A stretch of 64,000 bases of DNA from Nectonema munidae. Its lineage: Eukaryota > Nematomorpha > Nectonematoida > Nectonematidae. Made by a program: the position numbers and the translations under genes. Positions 12,217 to 23,379 of this stretch are shown here, piece by piece. The stretch spans positions 653,933-717,932 of the forward strand of contig JAUIRK010000819.1 in assembly GCA_030549495.1 (NCBI GenBank), written 5' to 3'. Numbering within the stretch: position 1 is the stretch's first letter; every line of letters begins with the position of its first letter. Below the pieces are notes generated by a model. That model made no database searches and was not told where the DNA came from. It worked only from the letters and a program-made list of their open reading frames with translations.

Positions 12217-12450
12217 TTAAGTAGATGTTGAAGAGGATGGTGAAAGTGTGCTTCCTTGTGTAACTCCTGAGTGGGCGTGTCGCGAGCGTGAAGTAGTGTT
12301 GTTGTATTTTGTGTATGTATATCTGCCTCGTAGGTAGTTTGCTAGGAAGCGTGTGAAGAGAGGGTTGATGCTTGTTTTGTGTATGATTTTGTCAATGAGA
12401 AGGTGCATATCAAGAGTGTCAAAGGCTTTGCTTAAGTCGGGCGTTGTCAC
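12217..12450 (-). pseudogene. LINE reverse transcriptase, fingers/palm segment
   Basis: Reads DLSKAFDTLDMHLLIDKI (motif A, catalytic aspartate in the FxxAFD context), then LANYLRGRYTYTKYNN and SGVTQGSTLSP (motif B). It continues the N-terminal segment at 12447-13139 in a shifted frame. After the TLSP motif it shifts once more into the YADD frame. Confidence 0.85.
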
Positions 12451-13139
12451 AACAGTGCGGTTGAAAGGTTTTTTGTGTTAAAGCTTTCAGCAATGGTGTT
12501 ATGTAAAGTAGGAAGAGCTGTTGTAGTAGAGTGTGATTTCTTGAATCCGTGCTGGTGCTTAATGGTTGGTGTATGAGATTGGATGTGTTGTAGAATAATT
12601 TTTTCAGGAACTTTAGCGATTGGAGATAGAAGAGAGATTGGGCGGTAAGATGGGTGAAGATTTTTGTCTTTGTTTGGTTTAGGGATTGGTATTATGTTTG
12701 ATGTTTTCCAAATATGGGGAATTATGTTGTTAGTGAGAGCATTATTGTATATTCTGGTGAGGAGTTGAATTGCCCTTGGCCCAAGGTGTTTGAGATGTAA
12801 GTTTGATAATTGGTCTGGACCTAGAGCTTTGCTGTTGTTTGTGCTGTGTAGTGCTTTCTCTGTGTCAAAAGTTGTAATTTTAGATTCTGGTTTAGGAAGT
12901 TTTTGTAGAAGTTTGTCTATGAGTCTGTGTGTTTTGTTCGTGGTTTTTGATGTTGTGTTTGTGAATAAGTGATTGAATGCATTGGCTATTTCTATATCTT
13001 TGCTTTTGGTGCGGTTGCCAAAGGAAATGGATCTATTGGTGTCTGAGTGAACTTTCTTGTTTTGTAGTTGTTGCAGTGTGTCCAATAGATATGTGTGTTG
13101 TGCTTGTGAGACCAGTTTTTGCTGATATGTTCTTTCCAA
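12447..13139 (-). pseudogene. LINE reverse transcriptase, N-terminal segment
   Basis: Contains ALGPDQLSNLHLKHLGP, WKTSNIIPIPKPNKDK and PSYRPISLLSPIAKVPEKII, which are motifs 0 to 2 of LINE reverse transcriptases, then GFKKSHSTTTAL (motif 2a). The preceding 100 residues correspond to the linker between endonuclease and polymerase. Short plus-strand open frames in the same place (12790-12972, 12977-13165) are shadows. Confidence 0.85.
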
Positions 13140-13909
13140 ATAGTGAGTTTGTGTTGTTTGATTAGTTGTGAAATTTGTGCGTTAAAATCTCTAATTTCAG
13201 TTGAGTTTGGGTCACGTTGTCTTGTTGTGTCTCTTCTGAGAATGAAATCTCGAATGTTTTGAGGGAGTGGATTATGCTTGTTATTTGTGCTGATATTACC
13301 TTTTGGGATGAATTGTTTGTCAGCATCGAGGATGAAGTTAGTAAGTAATTTGTTCAGTTTGTGTGTGTTGCTTGTGCTAGTGATTGCGTTTTCTTGATTG
13401 ATTATGTTATTTTCAATGTGTGTTGTGTAAGCTTCCCAGTTAGCTTTTTTGTAATTTGCGTATGTTCTGGTAGGGGCTTGGTGTTTTGTGTTTTGGAGAT
13501 GTAGCGTGGTGAGGATGGGTAGATGGTCTGATGATAGTTTTGTAAGTGTTTCCCAGTGGATGTTATTTATTAGATGTGTTGGAATGGATGTTATGTCCAG
13601 AGATGTTGGTTGCTGGAATGGGGTGTTTGTTTTCCTTATTGGAAGTCTGGTGCTAGTGTTGTTGTTGATGATCATGTTGTGAGAGTGATGTATTATGTCT
13701 TGGATAGTTTCCCCTCTGTTTTCTGTGAAGGGGGAAAACCAGTCAGTTGAGTGAGCATTTATGTCGGCAGTAAGTATTATGTTTTTGTGCTTGAATAAGT
13801 ATTTGAAGAAATCGTTTATGAGTATATCATCAGTAGTGTTTGAGTGCTTTTTTGGCGGTACGTAGATATTTGTGATGTGATATGATTTGTTGTTGAGAGT
13901 GATTTGCAA
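13139..13909 (-). pseudogene. LINE endonuclease, C-terminal two thirds
   Basis: Reads NIYVPPKKHSN, IILTADINAHSTDWFSP, RGETIQDII, DITSIPTHLINN and LSSDHLPILTTL. These match the apurinic-type endonuclease core, including the DxNAH and terminal SDH motifs with catalytic Asp and His. This enzyme nicks target DNA to prime reverse transcription. It continues in a different frame from the N-terminal part at 13830-14630, so one shift lies near 13.85-13.92 kb. Confidence 0.85.
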
Positions 13910-14630
13910 GAGTTGTCGTTCTATATATGTCTGTTTGACAGTAGAGGTTAAGTCTGTGAATTTCGTGTATGTATGTTAGGAGTCCTCCTCCAGTCGTGTC
14001 CTTTTTCCGATCGGTTCTGATGTGTGTATAGTGTGGGATATAGGGAGTTTTTCTGGTAGGAGTGAGCTTGCTTTCTTGAATCGTTATGATGATGGGGTTT
14101 ATCTGTTTTGTGAGGTGTATTAGATCTTGTGTTTTGTTTGTTATGCCATTTATGTTGATTTGCAAGATTTTGAAAGTTTTGGAGTCTCGTTGTGGTGGGT
14201 TGATGTCTTTGAAGGAGTGAATGGTGTTATGGGAGGGAGGTAGTTGAGGACTGGTGAGAAGTTGTGTATCATCGGAATCTTTATAAGTTTTGGGTTTTAA
14301 GATGACTGTATGATCTGTGCATTTCCAGGTGTTTGTGTATGATTTGATTGAGACATTTGAACATTTGAGATGTATCCAGTGGGAATCGGTGGAGTTGCAT
14401 CTGATGCTTGTGGAGTTTTTGTATATGTATTTGTTGCAGACTATGCATGAATATTTGCCTGAAGTGGAGAATTGTGTCTTTTTAAGTGTTGGACCAGGAT
14501 TTGTCTTTATATCCTCACTAAGGAGGATAAGCCAGGTGAAAGTTGGTTGAGTGATTATGCCTGGCTTAGCCGAAAAAACGACTTTGATCGCCGATTTTGC
14601 AATCGGAGGAAATATCTTCGAGATTTGCAT
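13830..14630 (-). pseudogene. LINE ORF 5' part: 2A-like motif, PHD finger, endonuclease start
   Basis: The first in-element ATG is at 14630-14628. A 39-residue leader ends in DIKTNPGP (residues 40-47). Next comes a PHD-like finger, CIVCNKYI...SIRCNS..HWIHLKC...WKC (about residues 57-105), and then the N-terminus of the endonuclease, ILQININGI with TIQESKL, whose Glu is the metal-binding residue of the family. Endonuclease signal fades near 13.9 kb, where the frame changes. An upstream TTG-initiated extension reaches into the target duplication and is not real. Confidence 0.82.
14490..14513 (-). other. 2A-like ribosome-skipping motif in LINE N-terminus
   Basis: The eight residues DIKTNPGP match the 2A consensus D-x-E-x-N-P-G-P except for Lys in place of Glu. 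They lie at residues 40-47 of the LINE protein, after a hydrophobic TWLILL segment. 2A-like motifs at exactly this place, before the PHD/endonuclease region, are known in several APE-type LINEs, where they can release the leader peptide. Whether the Lys variant works cannot be read from the sequence. Confidence 0.7.
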
Positions 14631-14676
14631 CTTTGAGATGTCGCTCCAACCACGTGAAGGCCTCGAACTTTGGAGC

Positions 14677-14687
14677 AAGCATTGCTT
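14677..14687. repeat. LINE target-site duplication, right copy
   Basis: AAGCATTGCTT, identical to 11012-11022. Confidence 0.85.
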
Positions 14688-14860
14688 TATATATGTCAGC
14701 TCATCTTAAAAATAAACTTTTTATCTAAGTAATACTATAAAGTTTTTTACACATATATACTCATTTTTAAGCATGCGTAATTCAGTGATGATATTCATTT
14801 TTTATGAAATCAATAAAACCTGTCAAAAAAAATTGATTAAACCTGTAAATCAATGTCAAA
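14688..14860. repeat. 150-bp satellite array, right part
   Basis: Continuation of the 10321-11011 array beyond the LINE: GTCAGCTCATCTTAAAAATA, a TTTTTTACACATATATAC block and a decayed GCGTAATTCAGTGATGATAT. About 1.1 units remain before similarity is lost. Confidence 0.8.
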
Positions 14861-15878
14861 TATATAAACAAAAATAACTTCTACTTCCAGTATTTCTCTG
14901 GTAATTATTTTCTTAATTTATTTAATAAACTAACTTTAGGTGTTTAATTCACTCAAAATATTTCATTCTACAGTAACTTATGTAACTCGATAGGACCTCC
15001 ATCTTTTTGGCTACACATTCGTTATCGGCTTGTAGTCTCTACGTCATATTATAATTTACAGTATGTAATTTTGCTATTCATTCCATGATGATCCTTTCTT
15101 GGTAGCTCTTTTCATTAGAAATTTATATTCTTCAATGTGTGTCGAAAATTTTTTATAATGATAAAATTACTTTTTTCCTCTCTCAAAGCTTTCTGATTAA
15201 AGAATCTTCTTGATGATCTTAGACTTTTTATCAGTATCGTGTATTCTATTATCAGGCCTGAATATTTGTCAACCAATCTCATTTCAAAGGTTTTTTCTGA
15301 TGAATCATTTGTGATGTTCATTGTTCAATTACAAAAAGTTGTCCACGTTCTTCATCTAAAAAATTATTTCTTTGACGCAAAAGGAAAAAGATGGACAAAT
15401 TCAATTTAAATTAGATATATCTTGATAGTGACTAAATTCTCACATTGGCATCTGTGCCATTTTTGATAAATCTGACCTATTCTAAATTTTCAGATTTTCT
15501 ACCCATCTTAGCTAAATGTTCATTGTAATCCTAGATGATAAGCTATAGATTTAAATATTTTTCATTTGTAAAAGAGGAACTTCTTTTTCACATTCAAAAT
15601 CTTTTTTGAAGCATCTAATATTATATAATTAAACCACTTCCTAGTTCATTAGAACATGGTAGATCTTCCATTTAGTCAAGATACATATTTTTTTAATTAT
15701 TTGTTTTGATCACATGTTCTCTTTTCAATTAGTTTTCAACTTGGTTCCTTCTTTCATACAAATTTTCAAAAGATTTTATAATACGTTTTGTTTTTTTTTA
15801 AATAAATATTTCATACTCAAGATGATTGTAAAAAGTATTATAAGCCAAAATATACAAAAAAAAGTATATTTTTACCAT
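14861..15878. other. Non-coding stretch
   Basis: No gene or element could be supported. A 68-codon minus-strand frame at 15115-15321 has no splice signals or family resemblance. Confidence 0.5.
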
Positions 15879-16050
15879 AGTTAGTTAGTTAGTTTATTTT
15901 TCAAAAGTAACAAGAAAAAAATATATATAGAGCAAATTGCTTAATGCAAAAATATGGTAAATTGTCAACATTAACAAAAGGAGATAATATGTATCATAAT
16001 AAAATATTGCTTTTGAAGGTCAATATCAAAGGCCAAGTTAGCCGCTGGTA
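15879..16050 (-). mobile_element. LINE 3' end fragment with AACT tail
   Basis: On the minus strand it contains GGCCTTTGATATTGACCTTC (complement of 16010-16036), ends in TTTTGAAAAATAAAC, and then has about four AACT units (complement of 15879-15895). The same block and ending occur in the LINE whose 3' end is at 58275 and in three other fragments in this window. It is therefore a 5'-truncated retro-insertion or a SINE sharing that LINE tail. Confidence 0.65.
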
Positions 16051-16129
16051 GATGATATATAGATATATTAGATGATATATCTAATATGCAGCCATTTTTT
16101 GAAAATTTTTTACAGAACTGATTTTCAGG

Positions 16130-16529
16130 CATACATTACTAATTCAATTGCCACTTCGAGATATTTTTTAAACGTATTATCCAAAATTCAGTACAGAAAT
16201 AAAATAAGCATAGTCGATTTGGTATAAAACAGATATTTTATTTTTTTTAAATATTTTTGAATACAGTATCGAGAAGTAAACCGCAAATCTGATTGAAGCT
16301 TTCAGATATTTTAAAACCATAAATGCCAAACCTGAGTCCAAAAATGAAACCAATATCTTCCATTTGGCATAAAAACAGATATTTTATTTAAATTTCAAAA
16401 ATATTTCTGTAGACATTAGTCATAACTTTTTATTAGTAACTACAGAACTACGATTTGTACATCAACTCCATTCGATTATGTCCTACTCTCAATATGAAAT
16501 TTTATGATTTGAATCCTTCGCTACAAGTT
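16130..16529. repeat. About 147-bp satellite, left part
   Basis: Units are recognisable by GAAATnAAAnnAGCATnnTCnATTTGGTATAAAA segments starting near 16197 and 16343, and by TTTTGGAnACAnTTnTnAGAAGTAAACCGCAAATnTGAT blocks. Divergence between units is high (perhaps 20 percent). The array is split by a LINE tail at 16530-16795. Confidence 0.6.
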
Positions 16530-16795
16530 TTTTTTTTGTTTTGGTTTGTGTCTTTAAGCGGCTGATTGGCCTTTGATGCTCACCTTCAAAAGTTCATTCT
16601 CTATAGGTATTTTCTTTGGCAAAGAAACGCCTGGTAGATTTGGAACATACATTAATTGTAAAATTCCATTCAAGTTTGGAGACACTTAGAATATACATTT
16701 TAAGTGTTTTCATCATCCTAAATGAAATAAGGTTGATTAAAAAGTGCTTTTGGTTAAAAAATAAATTTACTTGTTGTTGTTGTTATTGTTGATAT
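16530..16795 (+). mobile_element. LINE 3' end fragment with TTG tail
   Basis: Contains AGCGGCTGATTGGCC, CTTTGATGCTCACCTTCAAA (16571-16590), then CTTTTGGTTAAAAAATAAAT and a TTG-repeat tail (about 16772-16795). The order matches the 3' end of the LINE at 58.1-58.3 kb. It interrupts a satellite array, which is consistent with insertion into satellite DNA. Exact left end not determined. Confidence 0.6.
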
Positions 16796-17190
16796 AGTTT
16801 TCAGACCTCTAAATGGGAAAACTTTGTTCAGAAATGAAATCATCATGATCTTTTTGCTATAAAAACATATATTTAATGTAAAATTTGAATCAATATTTTT
16901 GGAAACAAATTTTAGATACTTATAGGTATTTTCAAATTCAAACTGAAAAAATTGAGTCCATAAATGAAACTAGCATGGTTGATTTGGTATAAAAACATAT
17001 ATTTAATTGTAAAATTTTAATGAATGTTTTTGGAGACAATTTTTAGAAGTAAACCGCAAATTTGATGAACACTTATAGGTATTTTCAAATCCTAAATGTA
17101 AAAAATGAGTCCAGAAATGAAAACAGCATGACCGATTTAATATAAAAACATATATTTTATGTAAAATTTGAAGGTATATTTTATTAGATA
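16796..17190. repeat. About 147-bp satellite, right part
   Basis: Three further units, marked by AAATGAAAnnAGCATG and ATAAAAACATATATTTAATG segments at about 16835, 16962 and 17113 (spacing 127 and 151 bp). The unit shares the general A/T-rich style but no clear sequence with the 150-bp satellite at 10.3 kb. Confidence 0.6.
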
Positions 17191-17384
17191 TATTTTTTAT
17201 CAATCAAAATTTTGATTGACATTTTCTAAAAAGTAGCCATGATTATTGAAAAAATTAAATATATAAAGTGTTATGCGTTCTAAACTGTATATAATTATAA
17301 ATTTTCAGGGTATTATATAATATATAAAGCAGAATTTTTTCCATTTCTATATTCAGAAGTCTAGTTCTCCTGACTTTTATTGTT

Positions 17385-17735
17385 TGACAGGTATGATGAA
17401 ATTATGGTATTTATAAATTGAAGTGTGTTTTTTGACCCAATGCCCTTCCTAACACGACAACCATTTTGTTTTCAGGATTTGGTTATCTTTAGCCCTTGTT
17501 CCCCAACACAACACAGCAGTGGTCATTTGGATTCAGAGTTATTTTTTCCTAGATCAACTATTTGTCAGAAATAGTGATCTAGTTCTACCCCAAGAGGGTG
17601 GTTCATCTCTAGATCCTTTGGTTTAGACAACTTCACCCCGAGAAGGCAAATCTAGAGATTCGCTATCGAGGTTATTAGAGACGCTTGCCTCTTACTTCTG
17701 GGTAGCTAATCCTCATTGTCCAGTAAACTATTAAA
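17385..17735. mobile_element. Possible SINE-like GC-richer block
   Basis: This is a locally GC-rich island in very AT-rich DNA. Its minus strand contains GTGTTAGGAAGGGCATTGGG, resembling the conserved tail core of several invertebrate SINEs. A near-perfect hairpin, CTAGATCA-ACTATTT against AAATAG-TGATCTAG, lies at 17549-17583. No A/B boxes were identified, and there is no second copy in the window. It could instead be a piece of some other repeat. Confidence 0.3.
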
Positions 17736-18967
17736 AAGTAAAGCCATGCATCTATCCACAGCTATCTAAACTCGTTTGTAAATATCTACAAATATGATTT
17801 TTTTACTAAATAAGATCGGAATTAAGATTGTATTTTAAGAATCAGAATCAAAGTTGTATTAAAAAATTCGGAGAATCTGAATCATAATCATTATGTAGAA
17901 TCGATCCCAACGATGATAGGACATATTTTTAGACTATATAAAAATACCTCCTACCTAGATCACGCTCAATATGAACTATTTTAAGTTTTGTCCTTTTTGA
18001 ATTGTTTATTAAATTTGTTCCCAACTTTCACAAGCAAGTGATTTTTTGACATTTTTACACCACTCGATTTGAACGTTAAATTTCATTCCATATTATTTTT
18101 CCAACACATCTTTACTTTTTTTTTGTAATTATTTTTTAAAAAGTTTTGAATATATCTTCCTACTGAAAAAAGTAACATTGTTCAATTTTTAGAATATTTT
18201 CTGAAAAATAACAAACAGGATTTTCCACACTTTTTGTGGTAAAACTAAAGCAACACAATCGATTGAAAGTAAAAAGTTATTTGACTTTTCCATTGTCTCT
18301 TCAAAGGCGTAGAGTAAAGTAATTTGTGAAAAGGAGACAACAGCACCACTCTTCACACGCATAAATATGAGCACGTATGCTCCAATATTTATTTATATAA
18401 TAAACTTATATGCTTTCACTAAATTCAATTAATTTTCCCAAATCTTTGTATAAAAATGTTTAACTCTTGATTTATAAGTATTTCAGTGTCGAATGTTAAT
18501 ATGTGTGTTGTATTATGAATGTAGTGTGTAGGTGTGTCTAGATTTTTTTGTGTCATACGTTTATTTATACATGTAAATAGGAAAGTTTGTGTCAAGAATG
18601 TCAAAAAATGTATAAGTAAATGTATGTATGTACGATTTGAGAACTTATTTAATTATTATGCAAATTGAGGAAAAAAATTTACAGCGATAGAGTGAAGTTT
18701 GGGAACGACTGTTCTAGAATACCATCATCATTCTGGAAGCCATGAATTTCATCTGTAAGTTTTTGCAACTCTCTTTCCTGCTGTATACACAAAACTAAAG
18801 CCTCATGTGACATATTAAACTTGAGAAAGTTATCATGTTCATTTCTTTCCTCAATATATATAAAACAAGAAGAAGAGATTTGAGACATGCAGACATTTTG
18901 GAAGGAATCATTATTATTTGATCAATTTATTTCTCAAAGAAAAATTCTGATATATCTTTAGCGCTAA
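17736..18967. other. Non-coding stretch
   Basis: No gene seen. A hAT-like end, read on the minus strand from about 18712, is CAGTCGTTCCCAAACTTCAC. A weaker TTGTTCCCAACTTTCAC at about 18012 could be its partner, but target duplications do not match, so no element is called. Confidence 0.45.
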
Positions 18968-19015
18968 CCGGACAATTGTCGCATAGGATATTTGCCCTTC
19001 CGACAACTGTCCCGG
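18968..19015. repeat. Short GC-rich hairpin
   Basis: CCGGACAATTGTCG (18968-18981) pairs with CGACAACTGTCCCGG (19001-19015) around a 19-base loop containing TTTGCCC. The GGACAATT and GCCC content resembles the repeat at 6174-6308, hinting at remnants of the same transposon group. Confidence 0.5.
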
Positions 19016-19357
19016 ATATATTTAAAAAGCTAATCATTTTAAGAATAGAATTAATTTTAGAGTTTGTGTTTGTGATATGATTAATTTTAGATTTAGGGTT
19101 TATGCTATGATTAATTATGATAAAAATGTATAGTTTAATAAAATTTTTTATTTTTTCATCTCCAGTGCTTGGAATGGTTAATTTTTATTACTTTCAAAGC
19201 TTTTTTATGTCATATCTTCCAAAAAACAAAAATATTTTTGCATAAAAAAGTTATACATGTAAATTTCAGATGAAGAATCATTGAGCACAAAAGTTAAAAC
19301 TTTTATTACCCGAGGCTTCAACTCATTAACAAAGATACTTTCGGATTTTATGAATTT

Positions 19358-19590
19358 GTCTGAAGAGTGAGAGAGTTATCTTGGAGGGGGTAGAGTTAAA
19401 GGCGGCTCTGGTTATAATCAGAATCAGAAGCACATGAATTCCTAGAATCGTAATCAGAATCATAGAGAACCATAAAAATCAGATTCTTTCAACAATTGTA
19501 TCGCTATAAGCTTCGCTCATATGCATCAAGAGAACGAGCAGAGTTTCTTGAAAACTAAGAACTGAACTTACTGGTACTTTTCTTATTGAG
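19358..19590. repeat. Dispersed repeat, copy 2
   Basis: Direct-orientation partner of 10004-10236, including AATCAGAATCAGAAGCACATG and TGTATCGCTATAAGCTTCGC. Homology ends at TTCTTATT in both copies, after which flanks are unrelated. No target duplication was recognised. Confidence 0.75.
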
Positions 19591-22339
19591 GCAACGCAGT
19601 TAGGAATATAGTTAGGAATAATATTAAAATCATTTAATATTTGAATAAAAAACCAAAAACATTAAAAAATTCCGTTTATAAATAGTTATAGGACATTGTA
19701 AGTTCATTTTTTTGTGAAATTATCAAAATATATTAAATAATTTATACGTATTAACGCCATCTAAATAATAATAATTTAAAGTATCAGTAGGAGTAAAATT
19801 ATCAACGGATTTGTCTAGTAAAGGCTGAAAAAAGTAAAATTATAACTTGAAGATTTTTTAAATAACTACTCTAATAATTTCATTTACAATTTATTTTCTA
19901 TTTTAGTGGTAATTTTAACTATATGAATAGTAAATCAATTTTTTACTATTCTTCAAACGGTAAAATTTACTACCTATACATTTTTTAAGTAATTAGTTTT
20001 ACTATTTTTTTATTAGTCAATTAGTAAATTCACTAGTTATTTTTTTAGTATTTCATAATTCTTCTAATTCAATAATGGCTAATTGTTCGTAGTCAAAGAA
20101 TATTTCAATTACTTTTTAATAAATACACATTGACACTTTTCGCCATTATTGTGTCTGTATTTATATTTATAACAAAGAATTATATTATCATAAACAAAAA
20201 TATTTATAGATTATTATTGTAGTTCAATAAAAATATTTATATACGTAATCTTTGAAAGAGTTAGAAGGCATCATGCAAACAGTGAAAACAAGTTATACTG
20301 CTATTTAATTTGAAAAGGTGATTTTAGATTTATTGAAATAAATCTTATTGAAATAAATTATTGAAATAAAGAAATTATTGAGATTTATTGAAATAAATCT
20401 TATTGAAATAAATAAGATTTATTGATAAGTTAAAAATGATATGAATATTGGTTAGATATAATGTTATGTAATTTGAAGAGTCATATTTGGGTTTATAGAT
20501 TATTATTATTTCATAAAACAAACTTGCCAACTGGTCAATAAAAAAAAGGATAAACATATATAAAATGCATAATTTCTTCAAGTCTATACAAATGATAAAT
20601 AAAAATTGTAAAAATCTGCCTTCTTTTATTTTATCTACTTAATGGAAATTTTCAACTTTCAGTTGCCTATCATTTTCTAGAATGAGGCAAACATTTTTAT
20701 AAATTTCAAGAGATAATTCTTCCTTATAATTTTGTTAATCAATAGGATATCGTCTCTCTTAATAATAATAATAATTAATTACACGATTTGATTGGTATAT
20801 GAATTACAAAAAAAACAATTCATCGAAATTGAATGTATGGATATTCAATTATTTGTAGTTTGTAACGTACATTATTCAAACTTTGGTTTTTGCTTCCAAT
20901 GACTTGAAATTTTAACACAATTTAATTGTTAGCATTTAGAGAATATATTCAAAATTTTAATTGTTACTAATAATGAAAAGATAAGCAATTTTAAAGATAT
21001 AAAATTTCCATTTTAACATTTTAAATATCATAAAATACGCATTCGCTTGTTGTCGTTCGATTTGTGATATTTATATCGCCCTCTGTTAAGTTATTGGAAA
21101 TCATTTTTCTAAATGATGCAATAAAAACAATTTATAAGTTTATTGATGAAAAATTAGAATCACAAAAATCTTGAAGAAACAAAAAATGTTCGATTTGGTT
21201 TAAAGTATCCTAAAATAAAAAATAGATGTATGGGTATATTTGATTAAAAATTACTTTCTAAGTTTTAATATTCGCTAAATTATTTTGTTTTCTTTTAAAT
21301 GTCAAAATAAATTTGACAGAACATGAGTTATATATAGTAATAAAAAATATTATAAAACAAGGAGACATGCGTCTCTATAGGAATATATATAATATATATA
21401 TAAAAAAAGAGAATACGATAAGACCCGGAAAAAAACGTTATTTAATTTTCAAACACTATCGTCTTCATCATCAAAATAAAAAGGATGTAAATGAAATTAT
21501 TTGCGGTATTTTCACTATTTATTGGTTACACGTCCTTTGATTGTATAGGTACGCATAGAATATCATTTTACTGAGTCTGTTCTATGAGTCCAATGCTTCA
21601 CGTAATCCGGTGGCCTTGCTGTCAACAGGGTGTGGTTTTTAAACCTTCGCGTTTCTAACACCTTTCTCCTTGCTTTGCCATCTGCGTGCCTTGTTCTCCC
21701 ACTCTGCTTTTCTTGTATTTTGAGGATGAATAAAAATGTGTCCCAAAATTAAATAAAGTTTTTCTCTTCCGCGGCTTAACCGTATTCTCATTTTTTCTAG
21801 ATGAAAAATTATATAATCATTCGTTTAAGGCGTACTTTAGGTGAAAAATTTTGACTTTGTTTAAATTCACCCTCCTAAAATATTTAATAGTTTTGTATTG
21901 AAAGAAGTAAACACTCATATAAATATTACTTCTGGGTCTGTGTCGACCTAAACAAAAATATTAGTAAAGAATTTAAAATAGTATGATGATATATTTGAAC
22001 AAAAATATGACTTACACTGAAAACAAAAAGGCGCTACACTAACTACTTTAAATGGCTACTGTAATAATGCATATCTTTACTATTCTTGGTAATTAAAATA
22101 CCATTGTAGTAGAAAATTCACTTGGTAAAACATGTGGCTGAGTTCTCTATATCATTAATATATTTTTTAAATTTTATTCGTATTGCTGGCATAAGAGAAA
22201 AATATTGTAAATATATATTTATTCCAAAAATCGAGTTTCAATAGTAATATTACTATAAAAATGGTAAAACTAATTTTACTACTTTTGTTTGATCTCTGTA
22301 GTTGTGAAATGACCACTTTTTTTGAATGCAAAATTTTGT
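19591..22339. other. Non-coding AT-rich stretch
   Basis: No gene supported. The part at 21560-21760 is somewhat GC-richer and ends with two AATAAA hexamers, but no open frame or splice site accompanies it. The AAATTTTACTACT-like text around 19.9-20.0 and 22.05-22.3 kb is low complexity. Confidence 0.5.
20326..20430. repeat. Self-complementary tandem repeat
   Basis: GATTTATTGAAATAAATC and TTATTGAAATAAAT alternate about five times. Each unit is nearly palindromic, so the whole block can fold into several alternative hairpins. Confidence 0.65.
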
Positions 22340-22645
22340 ATTATGGATTGGAATAAGCTTTTATACTGAAACGATTTTAAAAATAAAGCAAAGGACCGAA
22401 TAAGGAACCTTGAGGAACCCCTGCAGATATATACAGTTTTGTGGATAATATTTCATCAATTGAAATTTGTTGTTCTCTAAGTTCCAAATTAGATTTAACA
22501 AAAAGTGTTGATTTAGTATGAAAACCATAGATTTTAATTTTGTCAAGCAAAATTTTATGAGGAGTTAATTCAAAGCTTTCGTTAGATCAATATAAGCAGT
22601 CAGAACACCATAACCAGATGACACTTTATCCACAACATGCCTACT
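22340..22645 (-). pseudogene. Degraded LINE reverse transcriptase fragment
   Basis: Read on the minus strand in pieces: LTAYIDLTKALN (motif A), then IYGFHTKSTLFVKSNLE, then SAGVPQGSLFGPLLYF (motif B). Motif A has lost its aspartate-phenylalanine context (ALN), and stops and frame changes are present. This is an old, 5'- and 3'-truncated LINE piece. It is not obviously from the same family as the LINEs at 11 or 54 kb. Confidence 0.7.
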
Positions 22646-22729
22646 ATTTGGCATACACGGCCTATTTGATGTTCATCAAATAAATTATTTGAGTCAAAAT
22701 CAAAGTGAATCTGAACATAAATGCATTTT

Positions 22730-22890
22730 TCAAATAAATAAATATAATAAAAATATTTTCTATAAAAAAAAAATTACTACATTTAAAAAGTTCCAAAGAA
22801 GAGCAAATAATAAAGTCACTATCTTCAATTTTTTTAGGATCTTTAGAAATAAGTTTTTTTTTGTTTTTTTTATTCGAACTAATATATAAA
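22730..22890. repeat. Diverged fragment of the 2.39-kb tandem unit
   Basis: Shares AAAAATATTTTCTATnAAAA, ACTACATTTAAAAAGT, TTCCAAAGAnGAGCAAATAA and TAAAGTCACTATnTTCAATT with unit positions such as 29888-30010. It lacks a stretch present in the units and is more diverged than they are from each other. It is an outlying relative of the array 1.3 kb downstream. Confidence 0.7.
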
Positions 22891-23379
22891 ATGATAAAGT
22901 GCATGATTATCTTACGATATACTACTCTTGGATTGTAATAAGTTCTTCCTCCTAAAAATAGAGAAAATATTTCTTTTAGAATATATAATGAAAAAGCATG
23001 CAAACACAGTGTATGCTTTTTAGGCTTTCTTTGGAAACGTGTTTCCAAAAACTTTTGCTATCCACGCATCCTTTTCTGAAAATGCATTCTATAATTATTT
23101 TTTAAAAAGTTATTTCTAATAATTAATTTGTCTTCATGTGCTATCTCCTTTTTTACTAAACGTAGGTAATATTAAACAAATTTTAAACAATCAATAAAGT
23201 TTTAACTTGTAAGAGATTTTGACGTGTTCGTGTTGATAGCGTTTACACCAAGTTCATTTTTTATCCTCATGGGATATGCCTACGATTGCTCTCTACGTTA
23301 CCTTATTTTTTTCATCTTCATACATATTTCAAAGAGTCTTTCCTTAGTTTGAAATATACCGACGATTAATTTTTTATTA

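Larger units (their letters stand above)
11023..14676 (-). mobile_element. Near full-length APE-type LINE (CR1/Jockey group)
   Basis: A 3,654-bp non-LTR retrotransposon on the minus strand, bounded by an exact 11-bp target duplication and inserted in the 150-bp satellite. In order it encodes a 2A-like motif, a PHD-type zinc finger, an apurinic-type endonuclease, a reverse transcriptase with YADD, and a C-terminal CCHC knuckle. The 3' end is a short AACAACAATAAC tail. The coding region moves between frames at least five times, so this copy is dead. Its GT-rich plus-strand look comes from an A/C-rich sense strand, quite unlike the surrounding A/T-rich DNA. The 5' leader is only about 45 bp, so the 5' end seems complete or nearly so. 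Clade placement rests on motif style (GPDQLSNLHLKHLGP, SYRPISLL) and not on an alignment. Confidence 0.92.

Noticed and set aside
12790-14550. Plus-strand ORFs across the LINE at 11-14.7 kb
   Set aside because: Shadows of the A/C-rich minus-strand LINE coding sequence.
18000-18715. Possible non-autonomous hAT between two GTTCCCAA-type ends
   Set aside because: The left end lacks the CAG start, and flanking 8-mers do not match.
21560-21765. GC-richer block ending with two AATAAA hexamers, as a possible 3' exon
   Set aside because: No open frame or acceptor accompanies it.
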